Shown piece by piece: positions 24,007-32,191 of a stretch of 32,191 nucleotides of DNA (its first letter is position 1; each line of letters begins with the position of its first letter). Source of the stretch: Bacteroidia bacterium (lineage in GTDB: Bacteria > Bacteroidota > Bacteroidia > SpSt-205); assembly GCA_025054525.1 (NCBI GenBank), contig JANWZJ010000016.1, positions 1 through 32,191 of the forward strand, written 5' to 3'. A program made the translations under genes and the position numbers. The notes beneath the pieces were generated by a model. The model had not been told where the DNA came from. It made no database searches and saw only the letters and a program-made list of their open reading frames with translations.

Positions 24007-25332
24007 GTGTGGGACGCCCTCATAGTAGGAGGAGGAATAAGCGGTGTATATGCAGCATATCTCCTACGAGAGAAAGGCTATAGAGTATTAGTGTTAGAGG
24101 CACAATCGCGGTTGGGTGGCAGGTTATATACGGTCTATACGCCGGAGGGTTGGCCTGTGGATTTGGGGGGGCAGTGGGTGGGTCCGCAGCAAACGCATCT
24201 CTTACGCCTTATAGAGAAGTTAGGTTTGGGTTTTTATCCCACGCCGATGCAGGGAGACCATTTGCTTGTGCTTCCCGAGGGTGGGATACAGCGCTATAAG
24301 GGTAGTATTCCTAAGCTGCCATGGCTGGCCTTGGTGGATTTAGGGTGGGGGCTTCATCGCTTCCGTGCCAAAATGAAAGCCGTACATCCTCAGGCGCCTT
24401 GGCATATCACTGAGCCGACCTGGGAAGCGATTACATTAGCCGAGTGGAGCCGAAGCCAATTTCGTACTATACTGGCTCGGGAACTCTTCAATACGGGGAT
24501 GGCTACGGTGCTTGGCTGTGAGCCTGAAGAAGTCTCTCTTTGGCATGCTCTATTCTATGCACGCAGTGCAGGGAGTTTAGAGGCATTGATTGAGACGGAG
24601 GGCGGCGCCCAAGCTTACAAAATCACTCCCGGCGCATCTGTGCTCGTGGAGACCTTGGCTCAGTTTGTTCCGTATCAGATAGACCAGCCCGTCATCCAAA
24701 TAACCTACTGCCCAGATAAAGTAGAAGTGCGCACGCTCCGAGGTGATACTTTTCAGGCGCGGTGGGCTATCATAGCTATACCTCCAGCCATGACAGCGAG
24801 AATTCACTGGAGTCCTCCCCTTCCCCCTCTGTATCAGCAGCTGGGGCAGCGCATGCCCATGGGGGCAATAACGAAAGTAGTGGCTTTTTACGAAAGGCCA
24901 TTTTGGCGGGATAAAGGCTACAGCGGACATGTGGTCAAGCTCGCAGGCGCTCTTCGCACTCTATTTGATACTTCGCCCCCAAATGCTACTTACGGGCAGC
25001 TCACAGGATTTGGTGTGGGAGCGCTCGCCAGAGCATTACTCACCGTTTCTCCCGAAGCACGCACCGACCATTATCAACAAGAGCTCACAAAACTATGGGG
25101 TACGCCTCCTCAGCGCCTCTATGTTCAAGCCTGGAGTGGAGAACCTTTCATCGGTGGAGGATATGGGGGGTACTTTCCCCCAGGGGGGTGGAGATTTTGT
25201 GGACAAGTTCTAAGAAAACCCCTACCGCCTCTTTACTGGGCAGGGACGGAACGCTCGCCTGCTTGGATGGGCTACATAGAGGGAGCACTTATCGCCGCTC
25301 AGAATGCCGTAGAAAATTATACTAAGTATTAG
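24007..25332 (+). CDS. FAD-dependent amine oxidase (flavin monoamine oxidase-like)
   Basis: The 441-residue flavoprotein opens with the dinucleotide fold ALIVGGGISGVYAAYLLREKG (4-24). The Glu-ending strand VLVLEAQSRLGGR follows, then VDLGGQWVGPQQ, as in monoamine oxidase-type enzymes. The C-terminal flavin motif YWAGTERSPAWMGYIEGALIAA is intact. Members oxidise amines to imines and H2O2; the substrate here cannot be read from sequence. There is no C-terminal membrane anchor and no signal peptide. The start is a GTG placed directly after the promoter box. Confidence 0.92.
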   Translation: MWDALIVGGGISGVYAAYLLREKGYRVLVLEAQSRLGGRLYTVYTPEGWPVDLGGQWVGPQQTHLLRLIEKLGLGFYPTPMQGDHLLVLPEGGIQRYKGSIPKLPWLALVDLGWGLHRFRAKMKAVHPQAPWHITEPTWEAITLAEWSRSQFRTILARELFNTGMATVLGCEPEEVSLWHALFYARSAGSLEALIETEGGAQAYKITPGASVLVETLAQFVPYQIDQPVIQITYCPDKVEVRTLRGDTFQARWAIIAIPPAMTARIHWSPPLPPLYQQLGQRMPMGAITKVVAFYERPFWRDKGYSGHVVKLAGALRTLFDTSPPNATYGQLTGFGVGALARALLTVSPEARTDHYQQELTKLWGTPPQRLYVQAWSGEPFIGGGYGGYFPPGGWRFCGQVLRKPLPPLYWAGTERSPAWMGYIEGALIAAQNAVENYTKY

Positions 25333-25377
25333 GATAGCTGAGGGGACAACATAGTTGCGGGAACGCTTATGTCTCAG

Positions 25378-25385
25378 TAACTTTG
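25378..25385 (+). promoter_or_regulatory. Bacteroidota -7 box (TAACTTTG) for the small TPR gene
   Basis: Exact TAnnTTTG, 4 nt before GTG 25390 and 7 nt before ATG 25393. It shows this gene is not simply read through from the amine oxidase gene. Confidence 0.65.
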
Positions 25386-25389
25386 TAGA

Positions 25390-25959
25390 GTGATGATAAG
25401 CGAGTACTTGAAGCAGAGTTGGCATCTCTCGGAAGCAGGTCTGCTGAGGGAAGCGTTGTCGCCTATTCATATTGGTTTAGGCATTCATCCCAATAGCCCA
25501 GAGCTTTGGTATGAGAAGTACCGGTTATTGCGTCGCCTGAATGACCCCGAAGCCTACAAAGCTCTTATGGAATGTCGCAGAGTAGCCCCTGATTATTTGC
25601 CCGCCCTTCAATCTCAGTATGAGGAGCTAGTGCGCATGAACCGATTGAAAGAGGCCTATCAGCTTCTGCAAGAGCTGCTCCAAAAAGATGAGATGAATCC
25701 TCGCTGGTGGGCGCACAAGGCTTTTTGGGCTATGCATTTCGGTGATTTGGAGGCAGCGGAAGAAGCGATTCAGAAGGCGAGCGAGCTTCCCACCCAAACC
25801 CCTGAGATTTTGTACTACCAGGCCCTTTTCTTAGCGCGTCTTGGGAGACAGAAGGAAGCCAGTGCCCTCTTAGAGAAGTGTGTCCAACAAGAGCCTCAAC
25901 TTCTCAAAGACATAGCCGAAGAGCCTATTCTGCAGGCCTTGATGCTTTCATCCAAATAG
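25390..25959 (+). CDS. TPR-repeat protein
   Basis: A 189-residue soluble protein made almost wholly of tetratricopeptide-like helix pairs, with no signal peptide and no catalytic motif. The pairs run from about residue 6 (SWHLSEAGLLREALSPIHIGLGIHPNSPELW) to near residue 170 (ALFLARLGRQKEASALLEKCVQQEPQ). A scaffold or adaptor role is likely; the partner is unknown. The start is GTG at 25390 or ATG at 25393, one codon apart. The last 12 bp overlap the end of the convergent rodA gene. Confidence 0.8.
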   Translation: MMISEYLKQSWHLSEAGLLREALSPIHIGLGIHPNSPELWYEKYRLLRRLNDPEAYKALMECRRVAPDYLPALQSQYEELVRMNRLKEAYQLLQELLQKDEMNPRWWAHKAFWAMHFGDLEAAEEAIQKASELPTQTPEILYYQALFLARLGRQKEASALLEKCVQQEPQLLKDIAEEPILQALMLSSK

Positions 25960-27183
25960 GCGCATGCGCCGCTCCCGATAGAGGCTCTGGAGCATGCCTA
26001 TTCCCCATGCTACCGCTATCCAGGAAGAGCCCCCGTAACTAATAAATACCAGCGGTATCCCGACTACAGGAAAAAATCCCACAATCATACTCACATCTAT
26101 CACCCAGTGTATCCAAAGCACGCCCGCTAAAGCATAGCCGTAGTACAAGGTGAAATCGCTGTTGGAGTTTTCAGCGAGGTGGGCTATTCGCAGAAGGAAA
26201 ACCGCATATAGTCCGAGAAACAGAGCCGAGCCAAGCCATCCCCATTCCTCGGCTATGCCGCAGAAAGCGAAGTCTGTATGCCGCTGGGGAATGAAGTCTA
26301 ACTTGCTTTGAAGTCCTTTTCCGTAGCCTTTGCCAGAGAACCCTCCAGCAACGACGGCTAAGCGGGCTTGGATGGTATTCCAGCCTGCGCCCAGAGGATC
26401 ACTATAGGGGTCTAATAAGGCTTGCACCCGCTGTTTCTGGTGGGGAGCCAAGACATATCGGTAAAGAGTACCCGCTCCAGCAAGCCAGAGGATCAGCCCG
26501 CCTATGATAAGAAGGTGTAGAAGGAGTTTTTGCCGTCGGAATAGAAGAAGGTAAGACGCAGTGCCAACTAACCCGATCCCCAGAGCAAGATAATACCACG
26601 GCATGAGCAAGGTCAGAAAGGCTAATACCCCTAAGGCGAGAGGTATTACGATAACCCATGCGGCAAGTCCGCCTCGGTAGCATCCTGCCAACAAACCTGC
26701 ATAGGTGAGGGTGGTGCCTGTATCTTTCTGAAGGAGGGTAAGCAGAGCGGGTAAGAAGATGATAACCAAAGCCCCTGCCGCTTCTCGGAGACGGCTCCAG
26801 CGAAAATCGTAGCGGCTCATGAAAGCAGCTAAGGTTAGAGCGGTAGCGACTTTCATGAACTCTGAGGGTTGGAAACGGAAACCGCCGATTTCCAGCCAGG
26901 CACGGGCGCCCTTCACTTCGCGGGCGATAAGAGCCGTAAGCAGCATGATTCCTATGCCGCTGGCGTAGAGCAAATAACTCAGATAGCGCCAGAGTTGCCC
27001 TTCGGTCAAGGATGCCACGATCATCACCCCTATCGCCAACAGAGCCCAAGCTGTTTGTCGCACATAAGCGTACTTCCAGCCAAAGGGCGGGAAACCTTCT
27101 ATGGAGTAGAGATTGGCGATACCTATGCTCATAATCAGCAGCACTATGGCGTAGAGCCATCCGTCAGCCGCGGTTCTCTCCAT
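25948..27183 (-). CDS. rodA: Peptidoglycan glycosyltransferase RodA (SEDS family)
   Basis: The 411-residue protein has about ten membrane helices and belongs to the FtsW/RodA/SpoVE family, which polymerises lipid II for the elongating wall. Signatures include the GARAWLEIGGFRFQPSEFMK loop, QKDTGTTL with the conserved Asp, DPYSDPLGAGWNTIQARLAVVAGG, GKGYGKGLQSKLDFIPQRHTDFAF with EEWG, and the terminal GFFPVVGIPLVFISYGGSS. RodA rather than FtsW is preferred from the lack of long terminal tails and the HTDFAF/EEWG form. No penicillin-binding protein or mre gene is adjacent; moxR lies 2 bp upstream. Confidence 0.93.
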   Translation of the reverse strand: MERTAADGWLYAIVLLIMSIGIANLYSIEGFPPFGWKYAYVRQTAWALLAIGVMIVASLTEGQLWRYLSYLLYASGIGIMLLTALIAREVKGARAWLEIGGFRFQPSEFMKVATALTLAAFMSRYDFRWSRLREAAGALVIIFLPALLTLLQKDTGTTLTYAGLLAGCYRGGLAAWVIVIPLALGVLAFLTLLMPWYYLALGIGLVGTASYLLLFRRQKLLLHLLIIGGLILWLAGAGTLYRYVLAPHQKQRVQALLDPYSDPLGAGWNTIQARLAVVAGGFSGKGYGKGLQSKLDFIPQRHTDFAFCGIAEEWGWLGSALFLGLYAVFLLRIAHLAENSNSDFTLYYGYALAGVLWIHWVIDVSMIVGFFPVVGIPLVFISYGGSSWIAVAWGIGMLQSLYRERRMRLFG

Positions 27184-27185
27184 GA

Positions 27186-28127
27186 TTAGTAGGGTATAGT
27201 TTGGAGGAGAGCTTGGATGAAGGTATCGGTGCGTATTCCTTCAGCCAGGGCCGTGTAGGATAAGATGACTCTATGTCGCAGTACGGGCAAGGCTATTGCT
27301 TTGATGTCTTCGGGGTGGACTACGGAGCGTCCTTCCAGAAGGGCGCGGGCTCGGGCCGCTCTGTGAAGAGCTAGACCAGCCCGAGGTGAAGCACCATATG
27401 CAATTTTTTCTTGCCATTCTTTCAAGCCTACACGAACCGGTTCTCGGGTAGCCCGCACGAGATTCACGATGTATTTCTCTAAACGCGGATGCACCTCTAT
27501 GGTTCGGGCTTTTTTCTGATACTCCAAGACTTGCTCAGCGGTGATGAGGGGAGGGGGCAGGGTAGGATAGAGACTGCGTGCCCATCGATTCAGGATTTCC
27601 TCTTCTTCTGACTCGCTGGGATAGCTCACTTCTACCCGAAAAAGAAACCGGTCTATCTGGGCTTCAGGAAGGGCGTAAGTGCCTTCTTGTTCTATGGGAT
27701 TTTGGGTGGCTAAGACCCAGAAAGGACGAGGTAAAGGATAGGTGGTGTCTCCTAAGGTAACTTGTCCTTCCTGCATGCTCTCGAGTAAGGCACTTTGCAC
27801 TTTGGCGGGAGCGCGATTGATTTCGTCGGCGAGGAGCACCTGAGTGAAAATAGGCCCTTTGCGTACGGAAAAGCGCCCAGGTCCTTCATACACTACCCCT
27901 CCCAGTAGATCAGAAGGTAGCATATCGGGCGTAAATTGTACTCGGCGAAACTCTAATCCAGAGAGGCGGGCTATTACACTGGCCATGAGGGTTTTGGCGA
28001 TGCCAGGAACCCCTTCTAAAAGGACATGACCTTCGGCGATAAGTGCTATCCAAAGCTGTTCCAAAGGCTCCCGCTGTCCTACCACGACCTGTTGGGCTGC
28101 CCTCAGCCAATCTTCCCGAAGCGGCAC
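27186..28127 (-). CDS. MoxR-family AAA+ ATPase
   Basis: The 313-residue protein has the MoxR core: Walker A GVPGIAKTLM, Walker B LLADEINRAPAKVQSALLESMQE, sensor 1 LATQNPIEQEGTYALPEAQIDRF and sensor 2 SPRAGLALHRAARA. MoxR ATPases act as chaperones, usually next to a DUF58 and von Willebrand factor A genes. Those partners are missing here; the neighbour is rodA, 2 bp downstream. The frame extends to a TTG at 28133, but that codon lies in the -7 box (CATATTTG), so the GTG at 28127 is preferred. Confidence 0.9.
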   Translation of the reverse strand: MPLREDWLRAAQQVVVGQREPLEQLWIALIAEGHVLLEGVPGIAKTLMASVIARLSGLEFRRVQFTPDMLPSDLLGGVVYEGPGRFSVRKGPIFTQVLLADEINRAPAKVQSALLESMQEGQVTLGDTTYPLPRPFWVLATQNPIEQEGTYALPEAQIDRFLFRVEVSYPSESEEEEILNRWARSLYPTLPPPLITAEQVLEYQKKARTIEVHPRLEKYIVNLVRATREPVRVGLKEWQEKIAYGASPRAGLALHRAARARALLEGRSVVHPEDIKAIALPVLRHRVILSYTALAEGIRTDTFIQALLQTIPY

Positions 28128-28130
28128 GGG

Positions 28131-28138
28131 CAAATATG
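28131..28138 (-). promoter_or_regulatory. -7 box variant (CATATTTG) for moxR-rodA
   Basis: One mismatch to TAnnTTTG, 3 nt before GTG 28127. Confidence 0.4.
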
Positions 28139-28139
28139 T

Positions 28140-28147
28140 TTATTTTG
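28140..28147 (+). promoter_or_regulatory. -7 box variant (TTATTTTG) for the surface-protein gene
   Basis: One mismatch to TAnnTTTG, 7 nt before ATG 28155. Confidence 0.4.
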
Positions 28148-28154
28148 CGGATAC

Positions 28155-30830
28155 ATGCGCTTGCTGCAGGCTTTTCCCCTCGTCGGCATCTTGTGGGCTA
28201 CCCATAACTTAGCAGGGCAGATTACTTACGATTATCTGGGTCCTAATCGTTACCGCGTCGCTATCACGACTTACACTGACTCAGCGGCAGCGGGAGTAGA
28301 CCGATGCACAGCCGATTTGGAGGTGTGGAGTGTCATTGGCACTACTCGCACCTTAGTCAATGTATATCGCAATATACCCCGCAGTAATGGTCCTTCGGGT
28401 TCCAGCTGTGCGGCGCCAGCGCGTTTAGGAGTTAATCTCCGACCCCGCGTCAAGAAGAACTTCTACATAGTGGAAATCACTCTGCCTGGGCCGGGGAGTT
28501 ATGAGCTGCGCTATACGGACTTCGCCCGAGTGGAAAATGTGAGAAATATGAGCAATTCGGGTGCGGTCTCCTTCTACATAGAAACTATCCTCAACAATAA
28601 CCCCTTCATCGGTATCAATCGCTCTCCCCTTCTACTCAACGATCCCATAGATGATGCTTGCACGAATCGCCTCTGGACCCATAATCCCGGGGCTTATGAT
28701 CCAGATGGAGACTCTTTAGTTTTTAGCTTGATTCCCTGTCAGCAATATGACCCCACCTTCATGCAAAATCCCGTACCTGTGCCCAACTACCGCTACCCCA
28801 GCGCTTTCGGAGGAACCTTTACCATAGATCGGCAGACAGGGCTTCTACGCTGGAATACCCCCCAACAGGTAGGCGTCTATAATGTAGCTATCCTTATAGA
28901 AGAATACCGTCGCGGTCGCAAAATCGGCCATGTGATTCGGGACATGGCGATTTTTGTCTATCCCTGCCAAAATAATCCCCCTGTTATAGAAGTTTCAGCC
29001 GAGACCTGCGTCGTAGCGGGAAGTCGGCTGCGCTTCACGGCTACGGCTTACGACCCCGATCGCCGAGACAGCCTCTACTTCTACCTAAATAACGGTGGAA
29101 TAGGGAATAACGGACCATTCCAAGTCCAGCCCAGCCCTGCTACTATTGTGCCTTCCGTCTTTCCTATCACTGCTTTTCTTCCCCCACAGGCCCAAGCCAC
29201 CGTAACTTGGCAGACCCTGTGCGAGCATGTACGCTCCCAACCCTACCAGATAGACTGGTATGCCCACGATAACCTCTCTTACCGACCACCTTTGGCTGCT
29301 AATGCTATCACTCGGATTTATGTGATACCCCCTGCTCCTACTCGGATCTCCGCTAATGTAGGGCCTCGGCAAATCACCCTCACTTGGTCCCCCGCCGCTT
29401 GTGTGCCAGATAACTATCTCATTTATCGTTCTACTTCTGCGCAGCCTTATCCCGATACGCCTTGCTGTCGGGCGCCTCTCTCTGGTTATACCCTCATAGC
29501 GGTGGTGCGGGGTACAGATACCACCTTTGTAGATAGAGACTTAGAGTTCAATCCCCGTTATTGTTATCGCATACGAGCGCGCTTGCGGGGGGTACTGAGC
29601 TGTCCTTCACCCGAGGTTTGTGTAGAATTTCCTCTCAATTTTCCTGTCATGCTTCAGGATAGCATTCACACGACTGCCTCGCAAAATGGGGTTATTCTCG
29701 TAAGCTGGCACCCCCCACTGGTCTTGGATAGCATATTTTTTCCACCTCCTTATCGCTACACTTTGGAACGGGCGGTTGGCATGGCAGGCACTGGTTTCAG
29801 TGTGGTAGCCTCGGACCTGAGCGGGACTCGGTATGTGGATGCCGCCCCCAACTTAGCCACAAGCCAAAATCCTTACCGCTATCGCGTGCGACTCAAAGAC
29901 GGCTCAAACCGAGAGATAGCAGTCAGCAATATCGCCACCAGCTTATTTTTGACCTTAGAACCCAGGGATCGCGCTATGTTGCTGCGTTGGGAACAGAACG
30001 TTCCCTGGACGAATGATACCTTCTATATCTTCCGAGCGGACCCGCCTCAGCCGGGTACTTTTCGTTTGGTGGCACGGATACCCGCTCGTGTCTCAGGCCG
30101 AGCCACCTTCTCTTATTTAGACGCAGGTCTTACGAATGACCAAACCTACTGCTACTATGTGTTATCTCGGGGCTCTTATTACACCCCAGGAGTACCCGAA
30201 GGGTTTGAAAACGCCTCCAACAAAGCCTGTGCTGAGCCTAGAGATACTGTACCTCCTTGCTTGCCTGACCCGACTACTTATCGGATAGAGTTTGATTGCG
30301 AAATGCATACAGTCTCCTTTTCTTGGCTGCCTCCCGACACTACATGTGGAGGGGACGTCGGCAGCTATGGCATTTACATAGCGCAGGAACCTATAGGACC
30401 TTACAGGCTCATCACCTATGTGCGAGAACCTGAACGCACTTTCACTTGGCGAGGACCAGGCACTATTCTTTTCTGTTTCGCCTTCACTGCTCGGGATACT
30501 GTGGGCAATGAAAGCCGCTTAGGTCCTCCTATCTGCTTAGATAACTGTCCCGTCATCATGGTGCCTAACACCTTCACCCCCAACGCAGACGGTATCAACG
30601 ATGTATTCCGCCCCTTTATTTACCGCAACATCCGAAGAGTGCGCTGCTGGATTTATGACCGATGGGGACTTCTCGTCAGCTTTAGTGAAAATATAGACCT
30701 GCTCTGGGATGGCACGAAAAATGGTCAGCCTATGCCAGAGGGCACCTACTTCTATGTATTAGAGGCTGAGCTGGACACGCGTGAGCCCCGTCTCTACCGA
30801 AAAGCCGGTTCTATCACCCTTCTGCGATAA
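28155..30830 (+). CDS. Large T9SS cargo protein with FnIII-like domains and gliding-associated C-terminal domain
   Basis: The 891-residue secreted protein starts with a signal peptide (RLLQAFPLVGILWATHNLAGQ). An N-terminal region of about 370 residues contains cadherin/Ig-like phrases such as AYDPDGDSLVFSLIPCQQYDP and TFTIDRQTGLLRWNTPQQVGVYNVAI. About four fibronectin III-like domains follow (roughly 390-490, 500-605, 605-710 and 720-800). The last 90 residues are the CHU_C / type B sorting domain, VPNTFTPNADGINDVFRPF (from 803) through YDRWG, LWDGTKNGQPMPEGTYFY and a closing ITLLR. That domain directs export by T9SS, so the protein should be displayed or released outside the outer membrane. 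The frame extends upstream to 28026, but ATG 28155 begins the signal peptide. Many Cys suggest disulfides. Confidence 0.92.
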   Translation: MRLLQAFPLVGILWATHNLAGQITYDYLGPNRYRVAITTYTDSAAAGVDRCTADLEVWSVIGTTRTLVNVYRNIPRSNGPSGSSCAAPARLGVNLRPRVKKNFYIVEITLPGPGSYELRYTDFARVENVRNMSNSGAVSFYIETILNNNPFIGINRSPLLLNDPIDDACTNRLWTHNPGAYDPDGDSLVFSLIPCQQYDPTFMQNPVPVPNYRYPSAFGGTFTIDRQTGLLRWNTPQQVGVYNVAILIEEYRRGRKIGHVIRDMAIFVYPCQNNPPVIEVSAETCVVAGSRLRFTATAYDPDRRDSLYFYLNNGGIGNNGPFQVQPSPATIVPSVFPITAFLPPQAQATVTWQTLCEHVRSQPYQIDWYAHDNLSYRPPLAANAITRIYVIPPAPTRISANVGPRQITLTWSPAACVPDNYLIYRSTSAQPYPDTPCCRAPLSGYTLIAVVRGTDTTFVDRDLEFNPRYCYRIRARLRGVLSCPSPEVCVEFPLNFPVMLQDSIHTTASQNGVILVSWHPPLVLDSIFFPPPYRYTLERAVGMAGTGFSVVASDLSGTRYVDAAPNLATSQNPYRYRVRLKDGSNREIAVSNIATSLFLTLEPRDRAMLLRWEQNVPWTNDTFYIFRADPPQPGTFRLVARIPARVSGRATFSYLDAGLTNDQTYCYYVLSRGSYYTPGVPEGFENASNKACAEPRDTVPPCLPDPTTYRIEFDCEMHTVSFSWLPPDTTCGGDVGSYGIYIAQEPIGPYRLITYVREPERTFTWRGPGTILFCFAFTARDTVGNESRLGPPICLDNCPVIMVPNTFTPNADGINDVFRPFIYRNIRRVRCWIYDRWGLLVSFSENIDLLWDGTKNGQPMPEGTYFYVLEAELDTREPRLYRKAGSITLLR

Positions 30831-30832
30831 AT

Positions 30833-31450
30833 ATGTTTTCGGGCATCGTAGAGGCATTAGGAACGGTGCAGGCGATAGAGAAGATGGAGCGAGCCAGACG
30901 CCTGTGGATTCATGCACCTTTCGTGGAGGAGATTACGCTGGGCAGCAGTATTGCTCATAACGGAGCTTGTCTCACGGTTGTCGCAGTCAAACATCGGTTC
31001 TACTGCGTGGAAGTGGTAGAAGAGACGCTGCAGCGCACTAACTTAGGCAAGCTCCAAGTAGGCGACATAGTGAATGTAGAGCGTAGCTTACCCCTTGGTG
31101 CTCGGGTAGAAGGGCACCTCGTACAGGGGCACATAGATACTACCTTGGAAGTTATAGAGGTGGAAAAGGTAGGGGAAGATAGCTACTACTTCACCTTTGA
31201 GCTACCAGAGTCGTGGTCTCATTTAGTAGTGGAGAAAGGCTCTATTGCCTTAGATGGGGTGAGCTTGACAGTAGCCAGTGTGCAAAAAGGAGCTTTTCGC
31301 GTAGCAATCATCCCATGGACTTACACGCATACCACTTTTTCTCGACTGCGCAAAGGCATGCGAGTTAATGTAGAGTTTGATATAATGGCCAAGTATCTAT
31401 GGCAGTGGAGTCAGCGATACTTACCTCAAGAGGGCTCGGAGCGCAGCTAA
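30833..31450 (+). CDS. ribE: Riboflavin synthase, alpha chain
   Basis: The enzyme dismutates two 6,7-dimethyl-8-ribityllumazines to riboflavin. The 205 residues hold the two homologous lumazine-binding domains. The first opens MFSGIVEALGTV, with SIAHNGACLTVVAV and GHLVQGHID at its end; the second has SIALDGVSLTVASV and IIPWTYTHTTF. Length and the start MFSGIVE are standard. It begins 2 bp after the cargo-protein stop and probably shares its transcript, although the functions do not relate. The last 30 bp overlap the convergent tpx gene. Confidence 0.95.
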   Translation: MFSGIVEALGTVQAIEKMERARRLWIHAPFVEEITLGSSIAHNGACLTVVAVKHRFYCVEVVEETLQRTNLGKLQVGDIVNVERSLPLGARVEGHLVQGHIDTTLEVIEVEKVGEDSYYFTFELPESWSHLVVEKGSIALDGVSLTVASVQKGAFRVAIIPWTYTHTTFSRLRKGMRVNVEFDIMAKYLWQWSQRYLPQEGSERS

Positions 31451-31936
31451 AGCCGCATCATAGTTGGGCTCTTGGGCGATTTCGGGGACAAGTTCGCTAT
31501 AGGTGATTTTCCCGGCGCTATCTATGACGAAAACCGCTCGTGCCAAAATCCCACGCAGTGCTCCCTCTGCGATAACTACTCCATACTTGACCATATCTCG
31601 GTAGCGGTAGTCCGAAGCCACCTCTATTCCTGCGACTTGATATGAATCGCAGTATCTCTTCTGAGCAAAAGGTAAATCCATGGACACTACGACGGCGCGG
31701 ATTTGGTCACCTAAGGCACTGAGCGCTTCGTTGAATTTCTTAGCTTCATTAGCGCACACGGGGGTATCCAGAGAGGGAACAACGATGAGAATCTGAGGCT
31801 TTCCTAACGCCCCACCTACGAAAATCTCTTGATTCTCGCGATTTACCAAGCAGACTTGGGGGGCTGTTTGTCCTACTTGCAGGGGCGAGCCTGCAAGAGT
31901 AAGGGGACTTCCCTTGAGAGTAACGGTAGCTGCCAT
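31421..31936 (-). CDS. tpx: Thiol peroxidase Tpx (atypical 2-Cys peroxiredoxin)
   Basis: Tpx reduces hydroperoxides with electrons from thioredoxin. The 171-residue protein carries the peroxidatic C61 in PSLDTPVCANEAKKFNE and the resolving C96 in AQKRYCDSYQ, matching E. coli Tpx (C61, C95). Length is normal. No signal peptide is present, so it is probably cytosolic. The -7 box is poor here (TACTTCGG, two mismatches, 3 nt before the ATG). A strong hairpin and T-run just upstream separate it from the previous gene. Confidence 0.95.
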   Translation of the reverse strand: MAATVTLKGSPLTLAGSPLQVGQTAPQVCLVNRENQEIFVGGALGKPQILIVVPSLDTPVCANEAKKFNEALSALGDQIRAVVVSMDLPFAQKRYCDSYQVAGIEVASDYRYRDMVKYGVVIAEGALRGILARAVFVIDSAGKITYSELVPEIAQEPNYDAALAALRALLR

Positions 31937-31951
31937 GCCCCGAAGTAAACG

Positions 31952-31982
31952 AAAAAAGCCAGAAGCATAAACGCTTCTGGCT
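31952..31982 (-). terminator. Intrinsic terminator of the rhodanese-domain gene
   Basis: A perfect 10-bp stem (AGCCAGAAGC / GCTTCTGGCT) with a 6-nt loop is followed on the minus strand by TTTTTT at 31957-31952. It lies 26 bp after the upstream stop codon and 15 bp before the tpx ATG. It is the clearest terminator in the window. Confidence 0.88.
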
Positions 31983-32007
31983 GAGTGTGGGAATGAGTTG
32001 GGGCCGC

Positions 32008-32191
32008 TTATTTGATGCGGGTGATAGCCTCGCTCACATCATAGACGGGAGTTTTGCCTGCGGCAAGGAGAATACTACTTCCTACCGCCGAGCGATACCC
32101 CCCTGCGCAGTGTACGGCAATAGGCTTGCCTGCTGGCACTTCAGGAAGTTTTTCCCGTAGGTCCGCCAACCGAATATGCACCGACCCTGGG
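32008..32191 (-). CDS. C-terminal part of a rhodanese-domain protein (5' end outside window)
   Basis: The last 60 or so codons form the end of a rhodanese fold: GSVHIRLADLREKLPEVP, then IAVHCAGGYRSAVGSSIL with the active-site loop cysteine (HCAGGYRS), then a short closing strand/helix ending in ITRIK and TAA at 32010-32008. The HCAGGYRS form is frequent in Bacteroidota metallo-beta-lactamase-fold hydrolases fused to rhodanese domains, so the full protein may be such a persulfide dioxygenase-like fusion. The N-terminal part is not visible, and a stand-alone rhodanese is possible. Confidence 0.85.
   Translation of the reverse strand, partial: PGSVHIRLADLREKLPEVPAGKPIAVHCAGGYRSAVGSSILLAAGKTPVYDVSEAITRIK

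Noticed and set aside
28026-28154. N-terminal extension of the T9SS cargo protein
   Set aside because: It would run antisense through the moxR start and the promoter region. ATG 28155 begins a proper signal peptide.
1-32191. tRNA, rRNA, insertion sequences, prophage or integrase genes, CRISPR arrays
   Set aside because: I looked for cloverleaf-like T-arm sequence, transposase or integrase reading frames and direct-repeat/spacer patterns by eye and saw none. A tRNAscan or Rfam run would settle the RNA part.

Overview
The window reads as a compact chromosomal segment of a Bacteroidota bacterium. The case rests on gene content: two type IX secretion (T9SS) factors (PorD/DUF4835 and the DUF5103 plug protein), a GldH-like gliding lipoprotein, and a large surface protein ending in a gliding-associated C-terminal sorting domain. 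It also rests on the clade-typical order bamD-rpoZ-coaBC-DUF4835, and on promoters with the Bacteroidota -7 box TAnnTTTG and no visible Shine-Dalgarno. Packing is very tight, with many 1-70 bp overlaps and no gene-free stretch above about 245 bp. That suits a streamlined, perhaps thermophilic lineage, but the temperature is a guess. No tRNA, rRNA, CRISPR array, IS or prophage gene was seen.

Layout. 1-2074 (-): ridA, then an SGNH hydrolase with C-terminal LysM repeats that runs off the left edge. 2121-5340 (+): secG, a fused E1 alpha/beta 2-oxoacid dehydrogenase, and an odd membrane/lipoprotein-like gene with a heavy-metal-associated-type domain. 5290-9019 (-): bamD, rpoZ, coaBC, porD, shikimate kinase. 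9060-13480 (+): CcmF-type heme lyase, Xaa-Pro aminopeptidase, gldH. 13487-14263 (-): a hendecad-repeat coiled-coil membrane protein. 14264-14505: a gene-free stretch with a possible small RNA. 14506-17272 (-): GH3-family enzyme and T9SS plug protein. 17304-20576 (+): exported TPR-CHAT protein. 20696-23971 (-): leucyl aminopeptidase, pdxA, an unrecognised gene. 24007-25959 (+): flavin amine oxidase and a TPR protein. 25948-28127 (-): MoxR ATPase and rodA. 28155-31450 (+): the T9SS cargo protein and riboflavin synthase. 31421-32191 (-): thiol peroxidase and the C-terminal end of a rhodanese-domain protein.

The genes are mostly housekeeping (secretion, outer-membrane assembly, cofactor synthesis, cell shape) mixed with T9SS and gliding parts. 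The observations most worth checking are: a promoter box 3-11 nt upstream of nearly every operon-leading start codon, which implies leaderless or nearly leaderless mRNAs; an orphan copy of that box in front of a nested-stem RNA candidate; the hendecad-repeat protein; the 2-TM plus lipobox plus HMA-like composite gene; and a CoaBC whose two key decarboxylase residues are substituted.
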